Assembly (NCBI GenBank): GCA_002007465.1
Contig: LNAC01000003.1
Coordinates: 7,856,416-7,920,415, forward strand
Source of the DNA: Ailurus styani
Lineage: Eukaryota; Chordata; Mammalia; Carnivora; Ailuridae
Direction: 5' to 3'
Length of the DNA stretch: 64,000 bases
Below, one piece after another: positions 12,600 to 24,699 of this stretch. A model generated the notes under the pieces. The model saw nothing but the letters and a program-made list of their open reading frames with translations, did no database searches and had not been told where the DNA came from. Each line of letters starts with the position of its first letter. Position 1 is the stretch's first letter. The position numbers and the translations under genes were made by a program.

Positions 12600-14360
12600 T
12601 CTTAATGGTGGCCTTTAGAAATCATTTAATTTTGTTCAAACTTTAATTATTAAATTTTTATTATGAATTACATTTTTGATGTTAATCTAGGAAATCTTTG
12701 CTTAACCTAAGGTCATGAAGATTTCCTCTTATGTTTTATTCTAGAGACGTCATAGATTTGTCTGTTATATTTAGGTCCGTGGTCCAGCCCCATTTCTTGT
12801 TAAGACCAGACTTCCTTAGTTGGATTACTTTGGCACATTTGTCAAAACTCAAATGGCACAGTCTTACTATTTTAAGATGGCAATATTCCAAAAATTGATC
12901 TACAATTCAACACAATCCTTACCAACATCCCAGTTGTTTTATTTTTATTTTTAGACTTTGACAAGCAAATCATAAAACTCGTGTAGAACTGAAAGGAATC
13001 CAGAACATCCAAAACAATTTTGCAAAGGAGAATGGAATTGAAGGAATCACTCTTCCTGATTTTAACACATACTACAAAACTACAGGAATCAAGACAGTGT
13101 GGAACTGGATTAAAGAAAGACATACAGATCAATGGACTAGAATTGAAATCCAGAAATAAACCCTTATGTTAATTGATATTCAACAAGGGTACAAAGTCCA
13201 TTTAGTAGAAAAAGAAAATTCTTCTCAAAAAAAGGTTCTGAAAAAACTGGATATCCATGTGCCAAAAAACATGAACTTGGAACTCTTCTTTATACCATAC
13301 ATAAAAATAAACTTGAAATGATCATGGACCTAATTGTAACAGTTAAAATTATGAAACTCTTAGAAGAAAATGTAAGAGTAAATCTTCATGATCTTGGATT
13401 AGGCAAAGCCTTCAGAGATAATGACAACAAAGCACAAGTGACAGAAGAAATATTAAATAAGTTGGACCTCATCAAACTTAAAAACTGTGGGACTGCAAAC
13501 TATATCATCAAGAAAGCAAAAAGCCTACAGAATAGGAGAAAATATTTGTAAGTCATACATCTGATAAGGGAATTAAATCCAAAATATATAAAGAACTGCT
13601 ACCACTCATTAATAAGAAGACAAACAGGGCGCCTGGGTGGCTCAGTGGGTTAAAGCCGCTGCCTTCGGCTCAGGTCATGATCCCAGGGTCCTGGGATCGA
13701 GGCCCACGTCGGGCTCTCTGCTCAGCGGGGAGCCTGCTTCCTTCTCTCTCCTCTCTCTCTGCCTGCCTCTCTGCCGACTTGTAATCTCTCTCTCTGTGTC
13801 AAATGAATAAATAAAATCTTTAAAAAAAAAAAAAATTTCTTAAAAAAAAAAAAAGAAGACAAACAATCCAAGGAAAATACGGACAAAGCATCCTAACAGA
13901 CATTTCTCCAAAGAAGATACACAAATGACCAATAAACACATAAAAAGATGCTCAACATTAAGAACACTAGCCATTAGAAATATGCAAATAAAAACCATAA
14001 TGAGACACTACTCATGTCCATGAGATTGGTTTTAATGAAAAAGACAGATAACAAGTATTGGTAGAGACATGGGGAGATTGAAACTCTCATACACTGGTGG
14101 TCAGAATATAAAATGGCACAACCACTTTGGAAAGTTGTTTAGCAGTTCCTCAAAATGTTAAACACAGAGTTACCATAAAACCCAGTAATTCTACTCCTAA
14201 GTATATATCCACAAAAAATGAAAATGTGTCCACACAAATACTTGTACACAAATATTCATAGCAGAATTATTAATAGTAACCAAAATGAGGAAACAACTCA
14301 AGTGTCCATCAATGGATGAATGGGTAAGTCAATGTGATATATCCTTACAATGGGATATGA
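12600..14360 (+). mobile_element. Old L1 (L1M-type) fragment, split by a SINE
   Basis: Decayed LINE-1 sequence typical of late ORF2: GGAACTGGATTAAAGAAAG, ACATGAACTTGGAACTC and, after the SINE at 13627-13852, CACTTTGGAAAGTTGTTTAG and GTGTCCATCAATGGATGAAT. The 77-residue open frame at 13318-13551 is part of it. The element resumes exactly after the SINE. Confidence 0.85.
13627..13852 (+). mobile_element. Can-SINE inserted in the L1
   Basis: A full-length young-looking sense copy (GGGCGCCTGGGTGGCTCAG). Its tail is a poly(A) split by TTTCTT. A perfect 13-bp target duplication, AAGAAGACAAACA, flanks it at 13614-13626 and 13853-13865. Confidence 0.97.
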
Positions 14361-14369
14361 TTCTGCTAA

Positions 14370-15185
14370 CTGATTTTTTACAAAGAAGTAAAAACAAGTC
14401 AGTGAGGAAAACTTTCCAACAAATTGTTCTGGAGTAGTTTGACATCCAAAGTCAAAACTTTGAATCTCAACCTGAACTTCTATCTTATACAAAAAATAAG
14501 TCAGAATGGGTCACAAACTTAAATGTAAAATTATAAAACTTTTGGAATAAGACTCAGGAGAAAATCTTCAGGATCTAGGATGAAACCAATAGTTCTTAGA
14601 CTTTAGACCAAAGCACAATCTATAACTATGGAAAATGACAAACTGCTCCACATCAACATTTAAACATTTAATACTTTTATGTATTAAAAAACTCTTTAAA
14701 GAGGATTGAAAAGACAAGCTACAGATTGGGTGGAAATATTTGCAAAACATATATCTAAGAAAGGATTAATATCTAGAATATATGAACAGCTTTCACACTC
14801 AACAGTACTAAAACAGATAATCCAATTAGAAAATGGACAAAAGACATGAACAAATATTTTACTGAAGAGCTTATAGAGACAGCAAATGTGCTCATGAAAA
14901 GATGTTCAAAATCATCAGCAATTAAGGGAATGCAAATTGAAACCAAAATGAGATATCACTATATACCTATCAGAATAGCTAAAATAAAAAATAGTGACAA
15001 CATCAAATACTGGTGAGCATTTGGGAAACCATCACCCATGCATTGTTCATGGGAATGTAAAATAATACAGCCATTCTTTAAAATAACTTGACAGTTTCTC
15101 ATGAGACTACACACCTAACAACCAGATGACCTCACAATTGCACTTTTGGGCATTTATCTGAATGAAGTATATTATAGGAAGTTCA
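14370..15185 (+). mobile_element. Second old L1 fragment, same orientation
   Basis: Around 14500 the sequence restarts at an L1 position already passed near 13330: compare AAATTATAAAACTTTTGG with AAATTATGAAACTCTTAG. It then runs again through the same part of the element. This is a separate L1 copy or an L1 internal duplication; which one cannot be told by eye. Confidence 0.7.
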
Positions 15186-15489
15186 ATATAAGGAACAAGG
15201 TTGAGACAGAGGCTTCTTGTTGTCAGTTCTACCTTTCTTCTTAACTTCAGCTTAGTCTGAATATTTTTTACTTAAATGATTTAGACAAAAAGTATGGATG
15301 CGGGAGTGGGAAAAAAAAATTAATGAACTGTATTTCAGAGTGTGCAGTGAAATTCCTAAACATATGTTTTCCATAGTACTTACATACTGACAGTTCAGTA
15401 AATAAAATACAACATATGAAAAATATTAAAATGCAAAGTGTCAAGGATGTATATAAAGATGTTTTTTGTAAAAAAATATATTTTGCTAA

Positions 15490-15697
15490 TTTTTAAAAGA
15501 TTTACTTATTTGAGACAAAGTGAAGGAGGGAGAGTGTGGGGAGTGGAGGGAAAGGGAAGAGGAAGAGAGAGAATGTCCAGCAGACTCCCCATTGAGCGCA
15601 GAGCCCAACATGGGGCTCCATCTTACAACCCGAGACCATAACCTGAGCCGAAATCAAGAGTTGGACGCTTAGCCGACTGAGCCACCCAGGTGCCCCA
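15490..15697 (-). mobile_element. Diverged Can-SINE
   Basis: An older antisense copy (AAAGATTTACTTATTTGAG to GAGCCACCCAGGTGCCCC) without the AGGCAGAGAGGCAGG motif, so from an older subfamily. The 9-bp target duplication TTTTGCTAA is at 15481-15489 and 15700-15708. Confidence 0.92.
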
Positions 15698-15939
15698 CTT
15701 TTTGCTAAAAGTTTTATTGAACAACATGCATAAGTTCAAAGTTGTAGAATTTCAATTTCATAGGATATTGCACATAAGTATTTACATTTTGAGATTTGCC
15801 AGTATGTTTATAAAACATCATTTTAACGATATGTTATATTCTGATCTTACCAGCAGCAATTCTGTTAAGCAAACATATTTTAATGGTATACATTTGGGGA
15901 AAAAAATCTCTTGAGACAAAAGTGTTGCTTTCTAAATTG

Positions 15940-16880
15940 CCACCCAGACACGAGAGACCACCCCCCCCAAGTTCAAAATCCAACAAGGATATGTGAAATG
16001 ACTGGTATTTGGTTGAGATAACAGTATTTTACTTTGAGCGTTCTGAGTTTATATTTTGCCGGAGCTTTACTTTCAGAATAACACACATCTCTTTTGCGTG
16101 TTTTTGTAGTGTTTGTTCTAAATAAGTCAGTTCTGTAAACATATCTTCATTTTTATTAGTTTCATAAAAACATTTTCTAACAAGACAATTTTGGGTTAAA
16201 AGTGATTGTGCGAGAATTTTAATACACTCTCCAGGTGATTATGAAGAAACCGTTCTTATCAATAGTTCAGACAGTGGAAAGGGGTAACCACTAATCCATT
16301 CATTTTCTCCCTCATCTGCATATTTATTAATTACTTGGGATTATTTCATTATCCGTCACCACACCCTGAACGGCCATAGAAGACACATTAACACACAGTC
16401 CTTTCTCTTACCACCGTTTGTAAACTGCTCACGTGAAACTGACGATCCTTTCATGTTGATTAAACTCCACAAGATTTGTCCACCTTTGAACACTTGAAAT
16501 GGAAGGAGTTACTTTCAAGAAGTGTGTTTTCAAAGGCAGCAGGACAGGAAGGACTGAGCAGCAGCCTGGTGAGCAAAACACCGAGAGTTCCGTTGTCATC
16601 TCGACCTCCGTGACCCCTTCACTTCACTTCCCTCAGCTGCAAAAACACAGAAAGCGGCATTACCCTTGCTTATCCGTGGACATGAAAAGGAAACCAGGCA
16701 ATAAAAATGATTGGAGGTCAGATTTGGCCGCGAAGTCTTGTGCAAAGAGGTGAGCTGGGAATCAGAGGAGCCGCACGCTGTTCTCTGCTCTCGGGACTGT
16801 GTGGCCGCCATGAGGCAACGCTTTCATGTCTTCATCCCGAAATGGCCGTAATCACAGCAACAAAGTGAATTGCAGGCTTT
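15940..16880. promoter_or_regulatory. Repeat-free CpG-retaining block, candidate non-coding element
   Basis: No recognised repeat occurs here, and CpG dinucleotides are clearly more frequent than in the surrounding AT-rich DNA (GAGCGTT, TGCCGG, TTGCGTG, ATCCGTC, GAACGGCC, GGCCGCG). The open frames on both strands are short and overlap, with no family I recognise. In a region without genes this is what a conserved enhancer-like element could look like. Function is inference only. Confidence 0.3.
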
Positions 16881-17536
16881 TTAAAAAAGGAATACTTCCA
16901 TAGGTACTCTAAAATATAAATAAAGGCTGAATTAATTTGATATATTACTATAATTATCAAATAACAGAAGAAGCTCTGACCTCATAATTCACTTTTCTAG
17001 GTTTGAACAGAAACCAAATAAATTTTTAGTCTTAAGGCAAACGTCCTTTAATCAAAGGAGTTTTAAAGTTTTACTCAATAGGGAAACAGATTACCAAAAG
17101 ACCAAAGAGATTCCTAAGGGACATTAGTTATTGGGTATCAACCTTTGAAAACAAAGCTGGGATAATACATTGAAAGGAATCAGACCCCAGGAGACTGTTC
17201 TGTCAAATGATTTTAGAAACAAAAAACGTTTACTCAGATATGATTGGAATCTCAGGAAAGACAAATATGAAATGTATCTTAGGTCATTTTTTCGGGTGTT
17301 AATAGTTTGTAGTGATATGTTGAAAACTATGTTTAGACTTTCAAAAAGATGTCACTTAAGAAAAAAGGTAGCAATTACTTTTAACTTGAAAATATCTATT
17401 ACCTAACAATTGGCTAGCATTATTGTCATTTTTCAGACTCAAGGATTTTTAATGACTCTAGCAAATCAACAGCTTAAAATCCATATCTTTATATGTGCTG
17501 TCAGTTCCAACATTCAACACTTAAGGTCCATAGGAG

Positions 17537-17591
17537 TTAGGAATAGTATCTTTTTTTTTTTTTTTTTTTTTTTTTTTTAGGAATAGTATCT
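17537..17591 (-). repeat. Poly(A)-only insertion with target duplication
   Basis: About 27 T (17551-17577) are flanked by perfect copies of TTAGGAATAGTATCT (left from 17537, right 17577-17591). On the minus strand this is a poly(A) with a target-site duplication but no element body. Confidence 0.75.
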
Positions 17592-17645
17592 GAGGAAGCT
17601 TAGAAACACAACCCAAATACTTCCAACTTATCTGCCTCTTTTCTT

Positions 17646-17841
17646 TTTTTTTTTTAAAGATTTTATTTATTTATTTCACACAGAGAGAGAGAGATCACAA
17701 GGAGGCAGAGAGGCAGGCAGAGAGAGAGGGGGAAGCAGGCTCCCCGCCGAGCAGAGAGCCCGCGGGCCTCAATCCCAGGACCCTGAGATCATGACCTGGG
17801 CCGAAAGCAGAGGCTTTAACCCACTGAGACACCCAGGCACC
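17646..17841 (-). mobile_element. Can-SINE
   Basis: A full-length antisense copy. A perfect 14-bp target duplication, CTGCCTCTTTTCTT, flanks it at 17632-17645 and 17842-17855. Confidence 0.97.
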
Positions 17842-17859
17842 CTGCCTCTTTTCTTGATC

Positions 17860-18779
17860 AGAGACTACAAAATGCCATGCACTTACTGACTATTCCTTTC
17901 GAATATTATTAATTGAATATTAATATTGATATTAATAACATCAAAATATTACATAATATTCAATAATCAAAAATATAATCTTGTTTATTCTCCTAGCTGC
18001 ATTAAGGCTGCAACATTTTCAATGAAGAAGGTCTTCACATTATATGGGCATTTTGACACTAAATTGTTTTCAGGAAGTGTTTAAGTGACTTGAAGTAAAA
18101 GCAGGGCTGAAAGGGAAGTGCCTGTTAGTTTTACCCACACCATCTCAAGGATGATATTGTAGTTCTCTTTTCCTTGCTGAGCTGCTTGCTCTTTCATAGA
18201 AAATGAAATTATGTGGAAAGTGAATTAAAAAAATAAATGTGTACTGCAACTTTAAAAGGGGGCGTGGGGGACGACAGAAAACCGCTCATGCAAAGTAGAA
18301 ACAAACAGAATTGGAATGCAAAAACAGAAGAAAACAATTGCCTTACTTAACTCAAACATTATATCTCTTACTACAGTAATTATATAAACTGAAATCATAA
18401 CCTAATTTTTGCCTAATTATACCTTATAAGACAAAATTATAATTGAATTTATGCCATGGTTAAGTGATGACTATTTCACTTTACACTACATATCCATGCT
18501 ACTCTGAAGCTACTCCCAATTAATGTTAAGTCTATATGGAAGGAAGAAAAGTCTTCAGCAGTCTGTTCATGCAATCATCCTCAGTTGAGTGAGTTAAATG
18601 ATAGTTGGCGAATGTTTGTTACATTATTAAAGTATGGGATACCAAAAAATGGAGCTTATATCTGTGTAATTTTCTTGTTATGCCATTGAATTAATAAAAA
18701 CTTTAACATGATTTTTAAAAATATATATGAATCTTTAAAATTCATCAATTCATGGAGCTATAGAGACAAAGTCATGATT
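17860..18779. other. No gene or recognised repeat
   Basis: AT-rich, including an ATTAATATTGATATTAATA tract near 17905-17935. Confidence 0.55.
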
Positions 18780-18871
18780 ACTTCTAACCAAACTATCTAA
18801 AACATCTTTTCTATTACTTAAGCCAAATTGGCTTCTAACCAAATTTAGCTAAAACATCTTTGCTATTATTC
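18780..18871 (+). repeat. Short diverged tandem duplication
   Basis: Two adjacent units of about 50 bp, CTTCTAACCAAACTATCTAA... and CTTCTAACCAAATTTAGCTA..., both continue with AACATCTTT and CTATTA. Confidence 0.75.
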
Positions 18872-18914
18872 ACCCACTGGTGTCAAGGAAGTAAGGAATC
18901 TCCTATTTCTGGAA

Positions 18915-19050
18915 TATTCTTTTTTATAGGACCTTTTAAGTACTTTCTCATTTAGTCCTTACAATAATCATCTGAGTCAGCTTTTATCATTTTTATTTTT
19001 CAAATGCGGAAACAGAGACACATACACAATTTTCCTACAAAGAGGACAGG
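18915..19050 (-). mobile_element. MIR SINE fragment
   Basis: The antisense MIR core is visible in CAAATGCGGAAACAGAGAC, with flanking MIR-like sequence (CTTACAATAATCATCTGAG). Confidence 0.6.
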
Positions 19051-19399
19051 GAAGTGATCAAAAGTCATTTCGCTCAAAGAAATTTTATGACAGAAATGCT
19101 GAGAAAATGTGATAAAAATAAAAATATAAAGCGGTATTTTTTTCTGTATTTTCCCCAATTTGTGAGTGATTTCATAATGCGAATTGCAGCACCTAAGTAA
19201 GGGTTAGCAGAAGTTCACAAAGCAATTAGTATATTTCAGAATCAGGTCAGTGCAAGGAAAGACTGACCACTCCATTACAGATAACTGCATTTGAAATAAT
19301 ATTCTGTGCATTCACTAGTGCCATCTGAATCAGTTTTTTAACAGAGGCCCTGTGAATTCTCTAGAATATTTTAAAACTTGTTTTATTTGTTAATTTTTT

Positions 19400-19577
19400 T
19401 TTTTTTTTTTTTTTAACAGAGAGAGAGAGATCACAAGTAGGCAGAGAGGCAGGCAGAGAGGAGGAAGCAGGCTCCCCGTTGAGCAGAGAGCCCGATGCGG
19501 GCCTCGATCCCAGGACCCTGAGATCATGACCTGAGCTGAAAGCAGAGGCTTTAACCCACTGAGCCACTCAGGCGCCC
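19400..19577 (-). mobile_element. Can-SINE
   Basis: An antisense copy whose TTAAAGATTTTATTTATTTA part is lost, leaving poly(T) joined to AACAGAGAGAG. The target duplication TATTTGTTAATTTTTT lies at about 19384-19399 and 19578-19593. Confidence 0.95.
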
Positions 19578-20039
19578 TATTTGTTAATTTTTTAAATCAT
19601 ACTGATGATAATCTCAAAATCACTAATTGCATGAGCACCAATACTGCCTTCTGTTCTGGTCTTGGTGCCTGCTTGTCTTCATATGTAAGCTCCACTGGTA
19701 CATCTTCCTGGTACAGGCGATGAGAAAACAGAAACCAACATAATACTCAACTGATGTGTTCACACAAAGTAAAAGGCCAATGATACCAAAATACACTGTA
19801 TTAATGAAGTTTCCCAGAAATAGAGAAAGGTCTGGGAGAATTTATATAACATGCAGTACATGGAACTAGAGACATGCCAAATATTTTTTAATATACTATA
19901 GGAATCAGAATTATACCTAATAAGCAGCATTTTAGTTTCAGGAAAAGAAATCATCTGTCATATTCAATTAAATAACAAAGCATTATGAGGTATTTATGAC
20001 ACACACAAAAAGCCACTTCAGGAGTAATTTAATAATATA

Positions 20040-21400
20040 TGAGCAACTCAAGCACTGAACACTGAAGAACACTGATGTGAGAAATTAAAGAAGGACAAAT
20101 CTGAAAGACTTTTAAGCTACTGATTTCAAGACTTACTAGAGTAATTACAATAATTAAGAAATTGGTGAAAGTGAGAACAGATAAGTAGATCAAAGTAATA
20201 GACTAGAAAGTCTACAGATAAACCCACATATACACAACTGATGGGTTTTCAAGAGAAATAGGAAGGTAATTCAACAGGAAAAGGATACTGTTTTCAACAG
20301 TGCTGAAGCAACTAGGTCTCAGTTTAGGATCAACTATCCTCATTACTCACATCATGCTATGCAAAAACATTAGCTTAAAATGGATCACAGATAAAAACAT
20401 AAAAAGAGTTCATCAAATTTAAAAGCATCTACTCTTAGAAAGACACCATTATAAAAATGAAGATGCAAGCCATAGTTGAGGAGAAAATATCTGTAATTTA
20501 CATATCTGACAAAGCACATATATCCTGAATATATAAAGAAATATTACAATTCAATAGTAAAATAAAATAAAATATTTTAAAAGGCAATATTTTGAATAAA
20601 TATTTCATAAAGATATGTGAGTAGCTGAACAAGCACATGAAAAGAAATTCAACATAGCTAATCATTTACAAAATACAAATTGAAACTACAATATGACATC
20701 ATTATACATCTTATAAAACAGGTAATATTTAAAAAGCGGACAATACCAAGCATTGACGAGGAGGTGGAGCAATAAAAATCTCAAATATTTCTGGTAAAAG
20801 TGTAAAGTTACATAACAATTTTAGAGAATTCTTTGGCAATTTCCTTTAGGGTCAAACATTACCTACCATGTTACCAATAATAATAAAACACAGATGTCTA
20901 AAAAAAGATGTGTAAATGGAAGTTTATAACAGTTTTATTGAAAATAACAGCTTGAAACAATGCAAATGCTCACCAACTATTGAATGGACAAATAAATAAT
21001 GGTATATGCACACAATGGAAGACCTCTCACAAATTGTGAGAGTCAGATTACAGACATACACAACATGGGTGAACCTCACAAATATTATGCTCTCTAAAGA
21101 ACCCTGGCACAAAAGTGTGCATATTGTGTGACCCTAGTCATACAAAATTCAAAAACAGGCAAAATTAATCTATAGTGGCAGAATGCAGATGAGTGATTAT
21201 CTGGGGTAGGGTGGATAGGGAGGAATTAACTACAAAGGGATAGGAGGGAACTTCTTTTGATAATGAAAATGTTCTATCTCCTGATTGATTTGGTGTTTGC
21301 ATAGCTACATATGTCTGTCAAAACTCATGTACACTAAATATAAGTGCAATTTATTGCGTAGAGATTATTCCTCAATATAGTGTATTTAGAAAAACAAAAC
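20040..21400 (+). mobile_element. Old L1 fragment (L1M/L1ME type)
   Basis: Decayed late-ORF2 and 3' UTR sequence: AATAGACTAGAAAGTCTAC, GGATCACAGATAAAAACAT, GAGGAGAAAATATCTG, AACAATGCAAATGCTCACC. No usable open frame remains. Confidence 0.75.
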
Positions 21401-22059
21401 AGTACCCTGAATAAAGTAGATACAGAATGTCCCTGAGATTTGTTTTCTTGGTCAGAACTGGAAAATGTGTCATGGTTGAAAATTGCCTTCTACTCCCCTC
21501 TTACAGAAATTTTTGTTATAATTGTCTTTATCTTCCATTTGCCAGAGTCTAAAATGCTTTTATGCCCCACCTTTCAGGCAAATCAACAATGGTGAGGACC
21601 TGTTGACACTTGTTGATGTCAGTGTTTACTTCTGCAGTTTGCTTTAGGAGGGACAGAAAGAGAGCCTGAGAATAAAAAGGCCACAGACTCCAAAGGAAAT
21701 ACTGATGATTCTATAGTCACGGGAACATATAACCACCAGAACTAGTTTTAAATGTGTCTGATCCAGCAATGACAGTTATAATGTAATGGTAACACCACAA
21801 CTGGCATTAAATTTGTCTACTTGGTTGGTGACAATGCACTTCAGTGAACATCCCTCTATAACCAAGAAAGATCAGCTCTCAGAATTCCATCATCCTCCTG
21901 CTGCCATTAGCAACACTAAACATGCTTCTATGATTGACGTCAACCCACTCATGCCTCTGTAGCCAGCACAACACAAAACAAAATCTTTCTCAAGACTGTC
22001 AAGCTGTTGCTCTACAAAATTATGCCCAACCATCAGAGCTCTTTCTGGTGTATGCTGCA
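21401..22059. other. No gene seen
   Basis: Unique-looking sequence of moderate GC with no supported feature. Confidence 0.5.
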
Positions 22060-22155
22060 GTTTGGGCCTTTACATGGAAGATATTGAGCAAGACACTGAA
22101 TCTTACCCTTTAGCAACTCCCAGATTTTATTTCACAGATGAAGAAAATGAGGCGT
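22060..22155 (-). mobile_element. MIR fragment
   Basis: The antisense core reads TTTCACAGATGAAGAAAATG followed by AGGCGTGAAGAAATTAAAG. It is short and decayed. Confidence 0.45.
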
Positions 22156-22517
22156 GAAGAAATTAAAGAAAAAATTGTAAATAAACTGATTAATAAAAAT
22201 ATTTTTAATGTAACTAATGATTATATAACTAATATAATCCAGTGGGAACTAAACACCACTCTACTGAGAGGAGATGAGGCAGGAAAGAGTAGGTGCACTC
22301 TTTCTCCTCTAGCAGTCACACATGCACACCTGCACACATATGCTCATATGTAATGGACAAAAAAAATTTTAAAATAATAGACACTACATAATTTAGTTCC
22401 AAGGTTACTCAACCTTTTCTTATTTAGGCATAAAGAATTATTCAAAGACTAATATGCTTCCTAGTACCAACGGGATCACAGTTTTGTGAAGGAGACATGC
22501 AGGTAAGAAATAATAGT

Positions 22518-22707
22518 AGGGATGCCTGGGTGGCTCAGTTGGTTAAGCATCTGCCTTCTGCTCAGGTCATGATCCTGGGGGTGGATCCTCTGGGATGGAG
22601 CCCGCATTGGACTTCCTGCTCAGCTGGAAGCCTGCTTCTCCCCTCCGCTTGTGCTCTTTCTCTCTCACTGTCTCTCTGTCAAATAAATAAAATCTTAAAA
22701 AAAAAAA
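22518..22707 (+). mobile_element. Can-SINE
   Basis: A sense copy, GGATGCCTGGGTGGCTCAG to AAATAAATAAAATCTTAAAA. The probable target duplication is AAGAAATAATAGTAG/AAGAAATAGTAG. Confidence 0.95.
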
Positions 22708-22744
22708 AAGAAATAGTAGCAAAGTAATATGGTAAATAGAAACC

Positions 22745-22880
22745 AAATAAATCAGACTGGTTCTACATTCCTTATTAGCAATGTAATGCTGGATAAGTTA
22801 CTTATCCTCTCAGAGTGTCAATTTTCTTGCCCATAAAATGCAAACAATAAAACATACTTTGAAAGAGTATTGGGGAGTTT
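22745..22880 (+). mobile_element. MIR SINE
   Basis: The sense MIR core is ATAAGTTACTTATCCTCTCA followed by CTTGCCCATAAAATGCAAAC. Confidence 0.7.
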
Positions 22881-23159
22881 GAAAATTCATAATAAAATCA
22901 TTAAAAATCACAGTGACAGAAACAAAACTAGTTGTTATTCTCATTTCATCAACACCATCATTCCCAAGAAAATAGGTAGAAAGTGTTTTGTTAACAGACA
23001 TGAGAGAATGGTTGCAATTTTGAAAAAAAGGTAATGTGTGGTATGAGCTGACAAGACTGGATGAGTAGCAATTAACTTGAGTGAAAAGGAAGCTTGAGGG
23101 GGGAGTGGGAGGGAGTAATGAAAGCACCCCAGGCAGTAGCTAGAGGACACATAAATCCC

Positions 23160-23415
23160 TGGAAGTACAAATAAGTATTCGTAGTATTTACGCTCTCCAG
23201 TAGGCACTGTGCTCTCATTGATGTAGTACTTCATCCACAGTCTCCAACAATCCTAAAAGTTAGATACTTCAGTACTGCCATTGTACAGATGAGAAAACAA
23301 GAACACAGAAAGATATTGTATCTTACCCAAAGTCACAAAGCTGTCTTGTAAGAGGTCTGGGAATTAAACCTCAGTAGAATGTGATAGCTTACACTCTAAT
23401 CCATCATATGATAAT
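23160..23415 (-). mobile_element. MIR SINE
   Basis: The antisense MIR core is well preserved: TTGTACAGATGAGAAAACAA, TTACCCAAAGTCACAAAGCT and GGTCTGGGAATTAAACC. Confidence 0.8.
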
Positions 23416-24109
23416 ATGATAAAGAATGTGCTTTAAGGTATATGATTACTTTATATACATTTCAGAACTATCTATGTCAGTTGAGTTTTTCAGAGGCCAA
23501 TGAGAGCATTTAGAAAGCTAGCATATTCAAAATTTAATAAATCCTTAATTTTTGCAATATGATTAAATATTTAATTCTGTGTGGTAGTTACAAAACACAG
23601 TATAGAAATTCAGGTGTGCACAAAATAAAATTTTATTTTTCTGTTATGTAATTTATTTTCTATAGCAAGCTTTCGAGTAGTCAGATCACGAATTTTCATA
23701 TTCATTAAGTATCCATTTCACTGGGGTGTGGGTGGGTGGGAGTTTCTGGGCATGTGGCCCTTGTGTACTTTGTATATATTCTGACATCTCCTGGGTGAAA
23801 AATCCATAATTCATTTTCCATCAATTTCTCTCCAAACAGGTCACTGCTAAGTCATTGGTCCCTCCCATTCAAGGGGTCTCTTTGTGCATCCCCTCTTGAG
23901 GCGACCTCCCACATCTTTTCGGGTGTGTAGGATCATTCTGCTGCTCCTCATCTCACAAGTCACAGAGACTTACAGGATGGGAGGCTATCTATGATCTCTC
24001 ATAACTTCCTTGCTCCTCTTAGTTTCCAGGGATATTTCTATTTCTGAGGTACTAACCTAGGGTGTGAAAGAAGTGTGTATTTTCATCAGTTGAACAGAGA
24101 GGTTTATCC

Positions 24110-24690
24110 ACTTAAGTTCATTTTATCTTTTTCCTGGACCAATATTCAATCCTCCCTTGCTGAGAGATGGGACCATGTAACTGAGTTTTAACCAATGGGA
24201 CATATGAACAGAGATAATATGGGCCACTTCCAGCCTAGCCCCTAAACATTCCTCCTTTCATTGTCATGACACAGACAGACAAAGCCATAGAAGCTGCAGA
24301 GACACAAGCTGTGTAACCTGGAAAGGGCCCTGCTTCCTAAATGAGAGTCAGAATCTGGAACACCCATTAGGACTTCTACTGATCAAGAAATAAACTTCTG
24401 TTGGAGATGCCTGGGTGGTTCAGTCTGTTAAGGTCAGACTCTTGATTTCAACTCAGGTCATGATCTCAGGGTCATGAGATCGAGCCTTGTGTCACCCTCC
24501 GTGCTCAGCAAGGAGTCTGCTTGTCTCCCTCTCCCTCTGTCTGTGCTCTCTCTCTCTCTCTCAAATAAATAAATAAATCTTAAAAAAATAAATATTATGT
24601 TTTTGTCTACCCATTACTATATTAATTCTAGGTTACTAGATTAAGTCTGTCTTTTACCACAGGCTAGTGTATCCTAACTAGTACACAGAC
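24110..24690 (+). mobile_element. LTR-like fossil interrupted by a SINE
   Basis: GATCAAGAAATAAACTTCTG before the SINE and ATCCTAACTAGTACACA after it resemble the 3' part of a MaLR-type LTR. The left side (GGACCAATATTCAATCCTCC, GAACAGAGATAATATGGGCC) fits the same idea. The family is not certain. Confidence 0.4.
24408..24590 (+). mobile_element. Can-SINE
   Basis: A sense copy (GAGATGCCTGGGTGGTTCAG, tail AAATAAATAAATAAATCTT). It has a CT-rich 3' body and lacks the musteloid AGGCAGAGAGGCAGG block. Confidence 0.95.
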
Positions 24691-24699
24691 CCACCTGAT

